Assembly: GCA_964035795.1 (NCBI GenBank)
Contig: OZ038323.1
Coordinates: forward strand, 6,186,217-6,250,216
Reading direction: 5' to 3'
Origin: Pterobdella sp. o SKG-2022
Lineage: Eukaryota; Annelida; Clitellata; Hirudinida; Piscicolidae
Length of the DNA: 64,000 nt
Shown: one piece after another, positions 28,127 to 45,930 of the stretch
How positions within the stretch are numbered: the stretch's first letter is position 1
How the letters are laid out: the number at the start of each line of letters is the position of its first letter
Made by a program: the position numbers and the translations under genes
The notes under the pieces: generated by a model
Seen by the model: the letters and a program-made list of their open reading frames with translations, nothing else
What the model was told of the DNA's origin: nothing
Database searches by the model: none

Positions 28127-28970
28127 AATGGCTACCAAAAAAAATAACTTTGAATGGCATCCTTCATACAACCACTCCAACTTCAAATCCTCCACAAAAC
28201 CTTCCACCTTATCAGCTTTAAATGACACCTCAAAGCAAAATCAATCAAAGATCCAATTTTAAATCTGAAACGATGCAAGTAAGGTGTCCAATCATCCCCC
28301 TATCCTAAAAAATATCATCGTTTGTACTTTATCGTCTGTGATGATTCACCAAAAATTAAAATCCTTTTATATCGATCCTTACGGAAGCCTTTAATGTTTT
28401 GGTCCATTGGTCAACTTTGTAGACATTAGTAACCAAAACTCAGAATGGTAATTCAAAGTATAACATAACACCAAGGTAACTAAACGAAAAACATCATATC
28501 TACATAAAATTAAAACAAAATTGCAACAACAATGCATCCCACCAGCACACCACCACCACATCATCTCAACAAAACAACACAACAACTCTACAACAAAACC
28601 ACACTAACACATCACAACATCTCAACACATAAAAACAAAAAAAACTTCATTATATCAAAACAACACAATACAACAATGAAAAGAGAACTTCAAGTTTGTT
28701 GCTCAGTGCATTTCGATGAAAAGCAAATAAAACGTCTAAAATCAATTTTAATGCCTTTTCTTTAAAAATAGCAACTTTTAATAAATCAGAAATCAATAAG
28801 TTTATACCACCTCACCGTCTCTTTTTGGCATGCTAATTATAAGCTATTAGATGTTGGAATACCGTATGTTTTATCTTTGTATTTCTTGTTATATATTGTA
28901 TCTTTGTATCTCTATTTGTAGTGGCCTAGAAACTCTTGGAGTTAATGCCACTATAATCATATTCGTTATT
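28127..28970. other. Gene-free stretch, A/C-rich in part
   Basis: 28500-28680 is CAACA-rich, low-complexity sequence. No supported feature. Confidence 0.4.
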
Positions 28971-29120
28971 GTATTGTATTGTATTGTATTGTATTGTATT
29001 GTATTGTATTGTATTGTATTGTATTGTATTGTATTGTATTGTATTGTATTGTATTGTATTGTATTGTATTGTATTGTATTGTATTGTATTGTATTGTATT
29101 GTATTGTATTGTATTGTATT
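28971..29120. repeat. Pure (GTATT)30 pentanucleotide array
   Basis: 150 bp of uninterrupted GTATT units. Confidence 0.97.
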
Positions 29121-29384
29121 TCTTATTAATATGCAATAATTTGTGAACCTCATACAATTGTATCATTTTGATAAATTTGTGTATACATACATATCAAACA
29201 ACATAAATTTTGAGGAAAACATCGAATATTAGATTAGACTTCAGTAGATTATATGTGAAGGTAGTAGTAGATGATGTCTTGATCTATCCAGTCACCTGCT
29301 TTGTTTTGCCGTTATGAAGTTAATCCTATTGTTGTCACCTGAGTGAAAAGGTGAATTTTTCTTTATGGAGCACATTTTTAAAGT

Positions 29385-29470
29385 TTGAAGCGATTGCTAA
29401 AAATTTAATGGGATGAAAACACACTGTGGAACACATGCTAACTGTTGGCCCGACATTAAACTGGTAACTA
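29385..29470 (-). repeat. tRNA-derived SINE, copy 3 (body fragment)
   Basis: On the minus strand it contains GGGCCAACAGTTAGCATGTG, TTCCACAGTGTGTTTTCATC and CATTAAATTTTTAGC, matching the SINE body at 24840-24900 with divergence. Head and tail are weak. Confidence 0.6.
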
Positions 29471-29814
29471 GATGAGAAGGTCGTTGTTGATGTTTTGTCT
29501 ATTTTGCCGTAGCAAGATGCCGGAAATTTGGTTTTGAGTTTTTATAAATTTCGCTGTTTTTTTTATTTATTTTCTATGCTGAGTGATAAAGAGATTACAA
29601 AAACATACAAAGGAATGCTGTTAATATAAATGGAGAATGAGATTATATTTGATTTTTGAGAGATATCGTATGTTTTTTGTTAATATTCAATTATAAAAAG
29701 TTATATTTAATTAAATTTTTTCTTTTGTTTCCCATTGCAATTAAGTTGGTTCCTTTCGAATTTCGATGCAAATCTCATTGACATCGTTGAGTTTTTATGG
29801 AGGTATCTGTCAAC

Positions 29815-31827
<2,013 letters not shown>

Positions 31828-31828
<1 letters not shown>

Positions 31829-32032
31829 CCAGATCTCAAATCGATTAGTGACACTGGTTCCTAGATTCCTTACGGTTAAGCTGTAGCAACCAGAGCTTAT
31901 CATAATGCAGCCTGATGCTCCCTACAGTAGATTCAAAAGATTGCACCCACCAACTTTAATGAAAATTTAATGTAGTTTGTATCTTTAGTACCATGGGTTT
32001 TTGTTAAGTTTTTCATTTATATAGCGCTTCTC
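31828..32032. repeat. Duplicated block A, copy 1
   Basis: 205 bp that appear identical to 33406-33610. It ends inside the first bases of the SINE present after copy 2 and passes straight into block B. Copy-to-copy offset is 1,578 bp. Confidence 0.9.
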
Positions 32033-32485
<453 letters not shown>

Positions 32486-32561
32486 TCCCATCCATATATC
32501 GTAACATTTTAACATCTAAAACCTTCACACATAAAAATCTTCAACACTTATAGATACGAGA

Positions 32562-33350
<789 letters not shown>

Positions 33351-33405
33351 ATCAAATAGTGACAAAATGCTCAAACACACAAACCCCCACTAACTCACAC
33401 ACACA

Positions 33406-33610
33406 CCCAGATCTCAAATCGATTAGTGACACTGGTTCCTAGATTCCTTACGGTTAAGCTGTAGCAACCAGAGCTTATCATAATGCAGCCTGATGCTCCC
33501 TACAGTAGATTCAAAAGATTGCACCCACCAACTTTAATGAAAATTTAATGTAGTTTGTATCTTTAGTACCATGGGTTTTTGTTAAGTTTTTCATTTATAT
33601 AGCGCTTCTC
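33406..33610. repeat. Duplicated block A, copy 2
   Basis: Second copy of the 205-bp block. Here it continues into a more complete SINE. Confidence 0.9.
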
Positions 33611-33735
33611 TTCAGAGTTTAAAGCACTTACTTGAAATTTTCATGTAGCAAAAACACACTGTGAAACATTTGCTTAGTGTTGGCCCAACACTGTATCAAG
33701 TCTGGTACTTTCAGATTAACATCTAGTTTTATACC
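33590..33735 (-). repeat. tRNA-derived SINE, copy 4
   Basis: On the minus strand it carries GGGCCAACACTAAGCAAATG, TTTCACAGTGTGTTTTTGCT, then the AAGTGCTTTAAAC and GAAGCGCTATATAAATGA tail. The head is diverged (GTACCAGACTTGATACAG). It belongs to the same family as the copies at 17.5 and 24.9 kb. Confidence 0.65.
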
Positions 33736-34247
33736 AGACGAGCTTCACGGCTTGTTTCAAGATTTCAGAATTGTTTCTTCTAAGATGTCTGATGTAACTA
33801 TCTTATTGGCTGTTTTACTTCTGCATTACCACTGGCACAACTTATTCTAATGTATATTATAATTATTTCAAACTCAAATGGGTGCTAGTTCATATAGGTT
33901 TTCTCACTATCTCCCAGCCTAACCCTTCTCATCTTGCTATCATATTTCCGGGCTTCGATAACCACACCTCTACGAAACCTCGAATCTTTAAACAATTCAT
34001 CATTGTAGAATTTAATTTACTCCAAATGTGTATATAATCACTATTTGGTCAATCATTCAAACGTAAAAGCAGATTTTTATCTTTAGGGCCTTTTCATCTC
34101 TACCCTTCTTATCTTTGTGTTTGGAGGTCTACTAAGACTCCGTGGCGAGTTTTGAAGATGGTAGACAATGCTTTATAAATTCATTCTATTAATTTTTTGT
34201 TAGTTTAAATAATTAATAATCTATATTAAATAAAGTTTATAATATTT

Positions 34248-34447
34248 NNNNNNNNNNNNNNNNNNNNNNNNNNNNNNNNNNNNNNNNNNNNNNNNNNNNN
34301 NNNNNNNNNNNNNNNNNNNNNNNNNNNNNNNNNNNNNNNNNNNNNNNNNNNNNNNNNNNNNNNNNNNNNNNNNNNNNNNNNNNNNNNNNNNNNNNNNNNN
34401 NNNNNNNNNNNNNNNNNNNNNNNNNNNNNNNNNNNNNNNNNNNNNNN
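34248..34447. other. Assembly gap, 200 N
   Basis: Exactly 200 undetermined bases between the CA cluster and the TAG array. The true length is unknown. Confidence 1.
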
Positions 34448-34592
34448 GAAAGATAAGATTTGACAAGGCAGAGTTATGCTTGCTCGGATTTATGTCTTTG
34501 TTATGACCTGCAAATTAATACTCTGATCATTATATGCATTGATTTTTACGACCTTATAATTATATTATTTGGAAGATTATTTTATTATTTGA

Positions 34593-35357
<765 letters not shown>

Positions 35358-35379
35358 CAGTAGTAGTTGTTGTTGTTGT

Positions 35380-36090
35380 AACAGAATCAAATGCTTCTGA
35401 AGGAAACAAAAGAAGCTTATAAAATCAGATCAACTCTCATTAATTCTGGTGGATATCAGTTTGTGGGTTTAAATACCAGGCAGGATTTTGGATGGGTTCT
35501 TATTTGTCTGAATGTTTGTGCATATATTTATTTTTTTGTGTGCATGTAGATAGTTATTTTGTGTTTTTTCTTGTTTAAGGTCTGTATGTGTTTATATCCA
35601 TAGTTGTATCTGTTTTCATAGTCTTAGTTGTGTTTATGTTGTATTAAATGATAATAAAGTTGATCTCTGGTAATATCAAATATTTTGAGAATATTCATCT
35701 ATGATAAGTTATAAACATTTTTTGTGGTTTTTTCGCAGAATTTTTTCAAACTTATTCTTTTCTCCATGATTTTGTTAGTAGATAAATAATTTTGAAATAA
35801 AATTTTTCTCAAATAAAATAGCCATCTTTGATAATTGATTGTTGACATTCATGCACTAAAATAAACTTCTAATTTTTAATCACTTAAATATTTAAAAGTG
35901 AGCTCCATCTAGCCAATTAAAAATGAACTTAGATGATAACAAAAGCAAGATAAATGTGCGATTTTAATTAAAATCGACACTTCAAACTGTAAAATCAAAA
36001 CAAGTCAATGAGACGATTAATTTAATTTGCAAACTATTTATAATCTTCGTGGTTATTCGTTGAACAACATGTTTCAACCTTACATCTATT
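35380..36090. other. Gene-free stretch
   Basis: TG-rich low-complexity sequence at 35500-35640, otherwise nothing recognised. Confidence 0.4.
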
Positions 36091-36515
36091 ATCGACCATG
36101 CCTGTTATTTATCCATGCATGTTTGCTTATTTTTCTATCCATCCATGCATCTATAAATCTTTCCATTCATTCATGCTTGCATGGATCCATCCATTCATTC
36201 ATTCATCTATCAATTCATTCATCCATCCATTGATTCATTTTTCCATCCGTCCATTCACCCTCCATGCATCTATCAATCCATTCATGCATCTATCAACCCA
36301 GCCATGCATATATCTATCAATCCAGCTTCCGATCCATTCATTCTCACGTACATTTATTTTATTATTTATCCACCCTTCACAATTAAATTCACCCATTCAT
36401 CTCTGCTATTATTTATATCAGAAATATCTTCATCTATCAATGTAAACTTCATCCATCTATGCACTTACCCAATCATCCATCCATTCATCCATGCACACAT
36501 TCATTCAGACATAAC
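36091..36515. repeat. Degenerate CATC/CATT satellite-like tract
   Basis: About 420 bp of imperfect CCATCCATTCATTCAT-type tetranucleotides with CATGCAT variants, open in several frames only because of the repeat. Confidence 0.8.
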
Positions 36516-36779
36516 ATTCAACAAATTTAACTAAAAAAGTTTAGAGCGAAAAAACGAAAAAAAAACTTTGATACGATATCATAAAATCGATGTTGCGTAA
36601 AACTGGGCCAGATGAAGAAAAGATTGATCGGAAAAACATAAAAAATAGAGAAAGACAAAACAAGCAATGTTATCAAATATTGGTAGCAAATTTCGTTTAT
36701 CAATATGTTTGCAGTCGTACAAATTATATATCTACCTAGTGTAAAATGGTGCATGTAGAAGCAGATAGCTCAAACTACG

Positions 36780-37320
36780 TGATATTATATGAAGACAGAC
36801 GTTTTCACACACATACAGACATGAAAAACACACATACACAAACAACAAAAACACACGTAGGTTCAATAAAAACTAAAAACAAAAATATCTACACACAAAA
36901 AAAGACAGAAGAAATCACACACGAACACAATTACCCATACAGAAAAGCAGATGGACAGACACACATACAAATTATATCACATACGCGCTTAGACAGCCAG
37001 ACATAATAACACAATTTGAGAACAATACAGACATAAAAAAGCAAAAAGATAAAAATTATTACACAAACAGACAACGTAACGCAAGCACCTTGCTAAAATG
37101 ACCTAAAAACAAAAACAGAAAGACGTAGCTAAACAACCAAAGACGTAACGAAACAAAAACGGAGAAAAATTTTCAGACAAACAAAACAGCAGCACAAACA
37201 GACAGAAGCACAAAAAAACAAACAGACACAGTAACACAGACAGACACAAAAAACTGAAAAAAAAATACAGACACAGTAACAAAGACAGAGTTAAGAATAC
37301 AGCCAGACGGATGAAAGGTG
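36780..37320. repeat. Degenerate ACA/ACAGAC-rich tract
   Basis: About 540 bp dominated by CACACA, AACA and CAGACA words, almost without T on the plus strand in places. No gene seen. Confidence 0.65.
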
Positions 37321-38728
37321 GCGAGGACATTAAATGATGATTAATGCTACATCACTCACGTGTATCGATCCTTCTTAATGCATGTATAATAATAATAACA
37401 TTAAATCTAAAAAAAATCAGGATAATAAAAATAATAAAAATAGTTGCAATGTCTATAATAAAACAGTGTCTATAATAATCTTTCAAACAGAACCATTAAA
37501 TATTGCAACATCTTTGACCCGGTCATTATAGTTATAATTTACAATATGATTGCATCTTCAAATGATTTTACGATCTGTTTTCAGTGCACCAGCTTAATAA
37601 TACATAATTGTGTGTAATTAATCCTTTTAAACAAAATTTATACAGCGTCAAACTAGAGTTCAGTAATTAGATCGATTTTGCTTTTAAGCCATCATTTACA
37701 ACGGCAGTAATACTTTGTGAAAAATCAGATGAAGGTCAACTATAGATTTTTAAAGTTTTTAATCGGTTCGCAGCTTTTTATTTTTATTTTCTTTATTTTG
37801 ACTTTTTAAAATTTTTTTTGAATTTTTTCGTTTTGTTATTTTTCAGTTTTTATTTATTTTCAGAAAGTATTTTTTTTAATTCCATGTATTTCTGAATCAT
37901 ATAGATTTCCATGCCTTTTTTTTTTAATAAAATATTTAATTTTATTCATTATGCCATTGTAATATTTTTAATTTCTTTCAATTTCTCATTTGAACATAAT
38001 ATATGTTTCAAATATTTCCCGATATATTTTGTTTGCATGGATAAACTTATGAACATTAAATATAGTTTGAACTTCATTTATAAGAACATTGAAGATGGTA
38101 GTTCATATGATTTGCCCATTCAAATCATCTAAATCGCATGCGCAACAAGTGAAGCTACTCATGCACGAAAACTGAGACAACTAAAAGCCTATCTTCTTAT
38201 CACTTATTGTTTTATCATTCGTCTGTTGAAGTTATTTATAGACATTAAAGATGATAAGTGTTTCAAGGTTACTCGTGATTATTTTATCTTTGTTATATTC
38301 AAAATGAGTTTTGTTACTGAAATTATTTTTTTGTTAAATTTTTAAGAAAAAACTCATTAATGATTGAATGAATGCAAATTTTTTCATATTAATGTAATAC
38401 ATTATGAAAATTTGAATACTGAAAAATAATTCTTAAGCCAACAGTGACTGTATGAAATAAAATAAAAGCCAATTTTTAAAAATATTATCAGACAAAAATA
38501 CCGTTATAAAACTTAGCTATAACTCAAAAAGAAAAAATAGCAAAAATATTCGAAAAATTAATTTTAAAAAATAAACAACCATGAAGCTGAAAAAATAATA
38601 AAAATAAAAAAAAAATAAATATAAAAACTAATAAAATTAAAATGATAGGGGAGGAGATATTAAATCTCGCAGTATCTAATCTCAATGTTGAAAGGTCATC
38701 CATAAGAGTCACCGCGCATCAAGCTCAC
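37321..38728. other. Gene-free AT-rich stretch
   Basis: Nothing recognised. Short frames only. Confidence 0.4.
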
Positions 38729-38901
<173 letters not shown>

Positions 38902-38903
<2 letters not shown>

Positions 38904-41900
38904 AAAAAACAACAATTACATTTTTTTAAAAATAATGATGAGAACAATTATAACAATAAAAAAATCAAAAATAATAATGTGATAATAATAGAAATTTTTG
39001 AAAAAATTTGATCATGAAAATTGTTGAAATGAAGACTCTTAAACGATTTAGAAAATACACATAAGATAGTAATATTTTTAGTTTGTTTATAAAACCCGAA
39101 TATGAAATCCCTCTGATTCAAACAGCTTTGTAGTTAAGGGATAAATATGAAGTTATGCGCGTAATTATTCTAGTTAAAAAAGATCATTATAAGGTGGTAA
39201 ATATTGGAGCTGAATTATAATTATTGAGAAATTATAATGTAAATGATTAAATTATTCAAGTAATTAGAATATTTTCGGTAATTAAAATTTTTATTCTTCG
39301 TTTTTTCTATTTATTTTTTTATCCATGAATTTAAATGACTCTAAATATTAAAAAGCAACTGACATAATTCCTTTCGTAATTATACTTATGAACTTTTTCT
39401 CAAACTATCAGTTGTAATAATTTTTATCGTTTTTTACCACTGAATGGTTAAAAACAATAAAAATGCATCACCAGAAGGCCTTTTTTAAATTTGAATCATA
39501 AGTTAATAATGTTTTTTTTATAAAAATATTCAGAAAACTATGAATAAGAATAATCAATAAATTCATAATTTTTAAACTTTTCAGTTATTTTAATCACAAA
39601 ACAAAAAAATATGTTTGGTCTTTTTATTTTAAATTCACTTTTACACAGCGCACACAAGATACTTATAGCACGGTATTAATTTTAAACAGATCGATTGAGG
39701 TCAATTTATTTATAATTTTTAATTTTAGATACAACTTCATCAAGGTCCAAGCAGTCTATTTTTAGATTTCTTGTTGAATTAAAAAATTTTTTTTTCTCAA
39801 TTTATTCTATCAAATTATATTCAGTATAAACCTATTTATAACAGAAAGATATTTTATATTTTAAACTTTCAAGTTTTTCATGTACCATAGATCTGTTCAC
39901 GTGACTAAAAAACTAAAAAGATGCTGCAACGATTGAAACCGAATCTAATGAAGCATTGAAAATACCCGTTAGAATTTCATAACAGTCGCAGTTGGTTGTT
40001 TGTGGTTTTATTGAGTATCAACTGATCAAACAGAATTCAAGGCTTAATGTAGTTCCCATGTTTATAAGCGTTTAGAATCATTTAGAAAGAGTGCTGAAAG
40101 CTTCACATTCAATAAACTCAAAAGTTTTTGTCAAAATTATTTAGGAAATTTAAGGTAAGCAAACAAATAATTTTTGAAAAATTTCAAAAAGCTTTTCGTA
40201 AGACTACCCTTCTTTATCAAGTATTTAAAAATTAAAGTCTTAAAACTAATTTAGAGTATTAACATTGTGAAATTGATTTAAGAACAGCCCACCTGAAATA
40301 CAAATTAAATATAAAAATAGCGAACTTTAAATCAATATAAAAAAATTGAATTCCCCAATTCATAGACACAGTTTAAATTTCTCTCATATTTTGCACTCTA
40401 CATTACAACCTTTCATTCATAAAATTTCAACACCGTATGTGTGGACGTATATTATTTTTTTGTGTTTTTTTTTAGTGCGTGTGTATTTATGTCTGTATTG
40501 CATTTTGATTCTAATTTATCGTTGTGTTGTGTGTTTTTCTGTTTGGGATTGTTTTGGTACTTTAGTTATTTGTCTATAAACACTTCCACACGTGGGTTAT
40601 CTTCTATGATTCTATGTTTTGTTTTGTCCGGGATCTGTGCATAGACAAAAGTGTATGTACGTGTGAAAGATAATTCATGCATGTGCATAAAAGGCTATAA
40701 AACGTACGTGTTTTTATTTGTCTATGTTTTTGTGTTTCGTTGATTTTATGTTTGATATCAGTGAAAACTGAGTGGATTTGATTATATCATTTTCTGGTTA
40801 TAATCAAAAACTCTTCCAAAACCCTGAGATATAAAATTTCTCCTTTGAAATATAAAATATTAAATGGAATTTAATAAATATTATTAATTATATAATAAAT
40901 AACACAAAAATGAAACTATATTTCTTTTTTAAAATTTAAAAATTTTTATCAATTTTAATTTTAATTTTTTTTTAGTTTTTTTAATTTTAGGCGTGTGACT
41001 AATGCCATTCATAAGTTTCAATTCATAAGTATGATATTCATGTTTATGGTATTTCTTTGTGTGTGTGTTTGTGTGTGTGCATGTGTGTGTGCTTGTACGT
41101 GTAATCATTAGTGTGTTAGTGTCTTTACATAAGTGCGTTTATAGATGTGTGTGTTTCTGTGTATGTATGTGTAAGTCTTTAGTGTGTGGGCGTTAAAGAG
41201 CACTTGAAAACACCCATTATATTTATCAAGATTATATTACTTTTTATAATGGATTTTGTTATATGACGAGTTCTAAGAATAATTTTAAAAAAAGTCATAC
41301 AGAGTTCACTTTCCTTACCTTCATTCTTTTAACTTCCTTCAGATTGAACATTTCACATTTCTTGATTATTCTTTCTTATCTTTTTCTGTCTTTTGTACTT
41401 ATAATTACTTTATCAAAATCATCATGCACATCACTACTATAATTATCCACTCAATCATGATAATCATCACCATCTTCATTCCCCTACCCACAACTCTTCT
41501 GTATTGTTCACACAATCTCCCTCTACAACCATCATCAGTCCCACCACTATCATCCTCCACACCACTACCTTCATCATCATCTTCATCACCATCACTACCA
41601 CCATCATCACCATCACACCCAATCTGTCCCTTCTTTTTCCCACCACCACCGTTACCACCATCATAAGCTAACACTTAATTAAAGTTATGAAATGTCTCAG
41701 TTTATTATTATTATTTTTTCTTACTGTTATTATTTTTTTTTTCTTATTGTTATTATTATTATTTCTGTTCTTATTTCTGTATTTAATAACTCTTATTCGA
41801 CACACGTCACATTGCTAATAACATAACAACAATAATAAAATAAGTACATATTGATATTTTTTCTATTATTTTTAAATTATAGTTTTATTTTATCTTTTTC

Positions 41901-42756
41901 ATTAATTTTTTCCAAAAAATCCAAAAAAATTTTTTGTTTATATGAGAAATTCGTCGTTAATTTTTTCTATATTTATTTAATAACAATTTTTAGTTTTTTT
42001 TATATTATTTTTAACCTGTCATCACTTAAATGAGTTTTTTTAACAATTACAAATTTTTTCATGAAAAAATTCAATTTAATCCAAATATTTTTCAAGTTGA
42101 TCATTATTAACTGTTTGTTTTTCTTGGCGATTATCTTGACTTTCAAATCTATTAAATATAATTAAAGCCATGATATGAGGGGTAGTTACGTAATGGGTAC
42201 AAGGAAGACTTAAAGCTTGGTAAAGAATACTTGATAATCAATAGTTTATAAATTATTTATATTCGATATTCATACATAGGTTGATGAACTTTGAAGGAAA
42301 CATGGATATAAATTTTTAATAAAAACTCTAAAGAAATATTAAAGTTCTTTAAAATTTATTCTCAACTTGATCTTCTATTAATAACTAGGACTCTTGGCTG
42401 CCTTTTGAGTTTAGTAATAAAAAATTACATCATTTAAATAATAAAAAATAACAAAGATTTTTGTGAGTTGTTGAAAACGAAAACCTTACACTGGGGACTG
42501 TTTTCACCTTGCCTCCCATTCCTCAGCCACTATGAATAGCACTCATAACAAACCTTAGTTCAAAAATCTATCATCTTTTTGGTTATCAATGCATGAAACT
42601 GATTTTAGCAATCAAAATGTTTATAAATTGTACTAAGACCTTCTATCATCACAGTGATTTTAAATAAGCATTCTAGCAAAGACATGACACATCCTTGCAT
42701 CATTTGTCCCCGCAAAATACTTAGACATACACTCATCAACACAAAAAACTGCACTA
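38902..42756. other. Gene-free stretch with degenerate simple repeats
   Basis: AT-rich DNA. TG-rich degenerate sequence lies at 40440-40760 and 41040-41190, and a CAT/CAC/CTT degenerate tract at 41420-41665. No gene or element recognised. Confidence 0.4.
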
Positions 42757-44263
42757 CAGGGTACGAAATTGTCATACGCCCACCCATAATTTTGTTCATT
42801 GATCGTGTGTTTTGTAATTTAAATTAGTGAATTTTTGACCAATGAAGAAAAATGTTATAAGAAGGCCGACAATTTAAATTTTATTAAAAAAAACAAGCAA
42901 CTTAAAAAATAAATGTGAAAAAACCATTTTGGAGGTGCAAAATTGCTATAAGCCCAACTTCGTTTTTGGGTCTTTTCAGTGTCAATAGTTGATTGAATAG
43001 CCTTTTTTTTAGTATTTCAATCAACTAGTCGGCATTGAATTAATTGAAAGATTTTTCCAGGTAAAAACAATTTCTTTCTTCAAATCTTTCTTTTTTTTGA
43101 AACTTCTTTCGTTTTCGTAAATATTTTGCACCATTGACCCCCGAAAATTTTCTATTGGGTTCAAATCAAGTGAACAAGCTTGCCAATCTAATATGGCAAC
43201 ATCTTCCATCCAGGTTTTAGTGCACTCTGAAATATGGATGGCTGCATTATCTTGCTGAAAGATCCAGGATTTTTCCATATTACTCTGGCAATATGGATGA
43301 AAGTACCAATATATGCTTTAAAATCTTGGTTTTCTTCAATAAAGGCCAAACGTGTTTTACCGTTGGCGCTTATGCCTCCCAACACTATTAAAGAACCCCC
43401 CCGGATTGTCGTTTTAGGGACAACTTTGGTGGGCGCCTGTAAACCTTCCAGAGGTACTTACACCCAGCAGGACCATCCAAAGTAAAGCTTTTTTTATCAC
43501 TAAAATGATTTTCGTCCAATTCTGGTAAATTTTCAATTTATTCTTACACCACGTGACTCTAGCTTCGCGGTGCCAAACGCTCGTCCACGGAACACGTTTA
43601 GTCATGCCATACTGCAAGAGTTTTGAATTGCTCAAAACTTGTTAAATACGACGTGTTGAGAAAGGTATTTGTTGGTTTTTTCAAAGTTGATTTGCGGACA
43701 TAGTGTCCCTACTAGCTTGGCGAATCAGCCTTCTTGTGGCTTGGGGGGTCATTTTGGATTTTTTTCTTCTAATTTTGCGTTTTTATATTTTTCAGGTGAC
43801 TTCAACAACTTCAAAATAACATTTTTACTGCGACTAATGATGTGTGCAATTTCTCTACTAGACTTTCCAACTCTAAGGTCAGGATCTGGACTTGTTCTTT
43901 CGATGATAATTTACTTCCTTTATGCATGTTTGTAGACAAATAAAATAAAAAAAATATAATTTCTTCACTTTATATAGTATTTTATGTGTAAATACATAAT
44001 TAAAAGCGACAATAAAGTTTGTTTGACGTCCATAACGGATAAAATTATGCGGATTTACAAGTGGGTCGTATAGCAATTTCATACCCGAGTTTCAGTAATT
44101 AAAGCTTTGAGTCGATATTTTCAAAACTTTGAAAAAAATGCAAATTAGAATGTTAATCATATATGATTTTTTATATATTTCAAAAAATTTTATACGAAAA
44201 TAGTAAAAATCAAACGAGGTATTTAATAAAGCATGGTTGGGCGTATGGCAATTTCGTACCCTG
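42757..44263 (-). mobile_element. Tc1-like DNA transposon with doubled terminal repeats, decayed
   Basis: The ends are CAGGGTACGAAATTGTCATA (42757) and, reverse-complemented, CAGGGTACGAAATTGCCATA (44263). Each is flanked by TA, the Tc1/mariner target duplication. Length is 1,507 bp, normal for Tc1. Inner copies of the same motif lie at about 42934-42962 (AAATTGCTATAAGCCCAACT) and 44060-44090 (GTATAGCAATTTCATACCC), an IR/DR arrangement like that of Sleeping Beauty-type elements. The transposase inside is broken. Confidence 0.85.
43021..43930 (-). pseudogene. Tc1-like transposase, frameshifted
   Basis: Minus-strand fragments in order: KGSKLSSKEQVQIL and, in another frame, VGKSSREIAHIISRSKNVIL (helix-turn-helix DNA-binding part); KMTPQATRRLIRQASRDTMS (second DNA-binding helix set); TKRVPWTSVWHREARVTWCK; FSDKKSFTLDGPAGCKYLW (first catalytic Asp kept); LGGISANGKTRLAFIEEN; FQQDNAAIHIS (second Asp); and SLDLNPIENFR (third acidic residue, Glu). 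The DDE residues survive, but several frameshifts and stops separate them. Confidence 0.85.
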
Positions 44264-44267
44264 TAAT

Positions 44268-44396
44268 TCAAAGATCTCCGTAGCCAAGGCCAGCTTTTAA
44301 ATTCTCGAAGGGTTTATCACCAAGTTGCTGTCTATATTTATCAAGTGCTTGTACACTTTGAAATGTTCTATCAATCTCATTTTCGAAAAAAAAGTT
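44268..44396 (-). CDS. Possible terminal exon of an unknown gene next to the Tc1 element
   Basis: After a good acceptor (caatttgcag) the minus strand encodes about 42 codons of complex sequence (FFFENEIDRTFQSVQALDKY, then RQQLGDKPFENLKAGLGYGD). They end at a TGA only 5 bp from the transposon end. Composition is protein-like and unlike the flanks. I do not recognise the family and found no upstream exon. It may be an exon fragment, possibly part of another decayed element. Confidence 0.35.
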   Translation of the reverse strand, partial: NFFFENEIDRTFQSVQALDKYRQQLGDKPFENLKAGLGYGDL

Positions 44397-45930
44397 CTGC
44401 AAATTGATGTTCAAAAAGTTTTTGAGTATTGTAGCAACGCTCAAGTAATAGAACAAGAAAATATTTACTATTGATTATTTTATTATTCTTATTACCATCA
44501 TCATGTTCTCCTTCATAACCCTCATTGCCGTTATTATTTTTATTTTTCATAAAACAATAGCAAAGATGACTATAAACGAGACGTTTTGGTAGACGATGAT
44601 CAGAATCCACTGACTAAGGTGTAGAGTTCAATGAATTTATTACCTATTATGTCTCTTGTCCTTCAACACATCTACATAAACAACCTTTGAGAGTGATAAT
44701 GGAAGAAGATTTATGTTTGGTTGTTCTATGGACTCCAAACTTTGCTCCCTTAATCCTCACCCACTAATTTATCCATCTTTTAGTCTATCCATCTATCTTT
44801 TTATCCATCGATCTATCTATTTATCCATTCATCGATTTATCTATTCAGTCAATCAAATTCCGTTTGTTTTCTCCATGGTTTTTTAATAGTTATTAAACTT
44901 ATTGTTTCAGCAACTCATTTGCAGTTGACTTCAAAAGTAATTTGTCAATCATTAAAAGCTCAATTCTTTTAAAGCTCTTATTCACTTTTTAGAAAACCAA
45001 CAGAACTTCACGAAATCAGTTCTTCATAACATTCATACACAATGATGTGTATTAAGTGTCATCAATTGCCAATTTTAGATACAATAAAATTGCTATCTTT
45101 TTCACTCATAGTTATCGTCTTTTTTAGAATCTATGTAAGTCGAATGAGATTGGATCTGAGTTTTAAATTATACATACATCCTTCATCAATTCATCTGCCT
45201 CTGAATCAATTCATGCCGCTTTTTCTTAATTCTCTATTTCGTCTACCCATTAATCTATCCTTTCTTTTTTTATTGTCAGTTACAAGCCAAGGCCCTTTTT
45301 TTTAATTCAATTCATCTTTCTTTTTCATTTTGTCATTCATTTATTCATTCATCTTCCCATCCACTTATCCAGCCATCTAATAAGCCAATATCCAAAGCAG
45401 TCTAATTAAATATCAAAGTCCCCATCATAAATCAATTTAAAAAAATGAGTTAGTTGAAAACATTAGGGAATTTAATGTGCACCCAATCATTGAAGAAAAC
45501 TACTTAGTTCAAAATAAGCAATATTTCAATCAAACTCATGTTTAATGAATGCTCTTAATATTACTACTATCAAGTCATGTCCTAAAAACACACATTCTCT
45601 GCGTCAACATCATTGAACATTGAATAGTCAACAAGCTTACTTTTCCATAAAAACCTACTCATATAATTCTTTTTTAAGTTTTACCAAGTAGTTTTACCGT
45701 CTCGTTATTATAAAAATCCTAATATTTGCCGCCCAGAATGCCTGTAATTATTACTTTTTAGTAAGTTAAGAAACAGTGATGAAGCGTGGAAAAGAAATAT
45801 TGAAGCGTAAAAATCAATATATGGGGTAACATGGAATTAAGTTCGCAGCCCGTCTATAATCTATATTTAGTTCAAATCTTTCTATCAATACAACTAAGGA
45901 ATTTTTCATCGTTATCATCTGTCTAAAATA
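44397..45930. other. Gene-free stretch
   Basis: Degenerate TATC/CATC words at 44770-44850 and CATT words at 45300-45370. Nothing else recognised. Confidence 0.4.

Noticed and set aside
43234..43935. Plus-strand frames in the 43-kb region
   Set aside because: They are antisense to the minus-strand Tc1 transposase.
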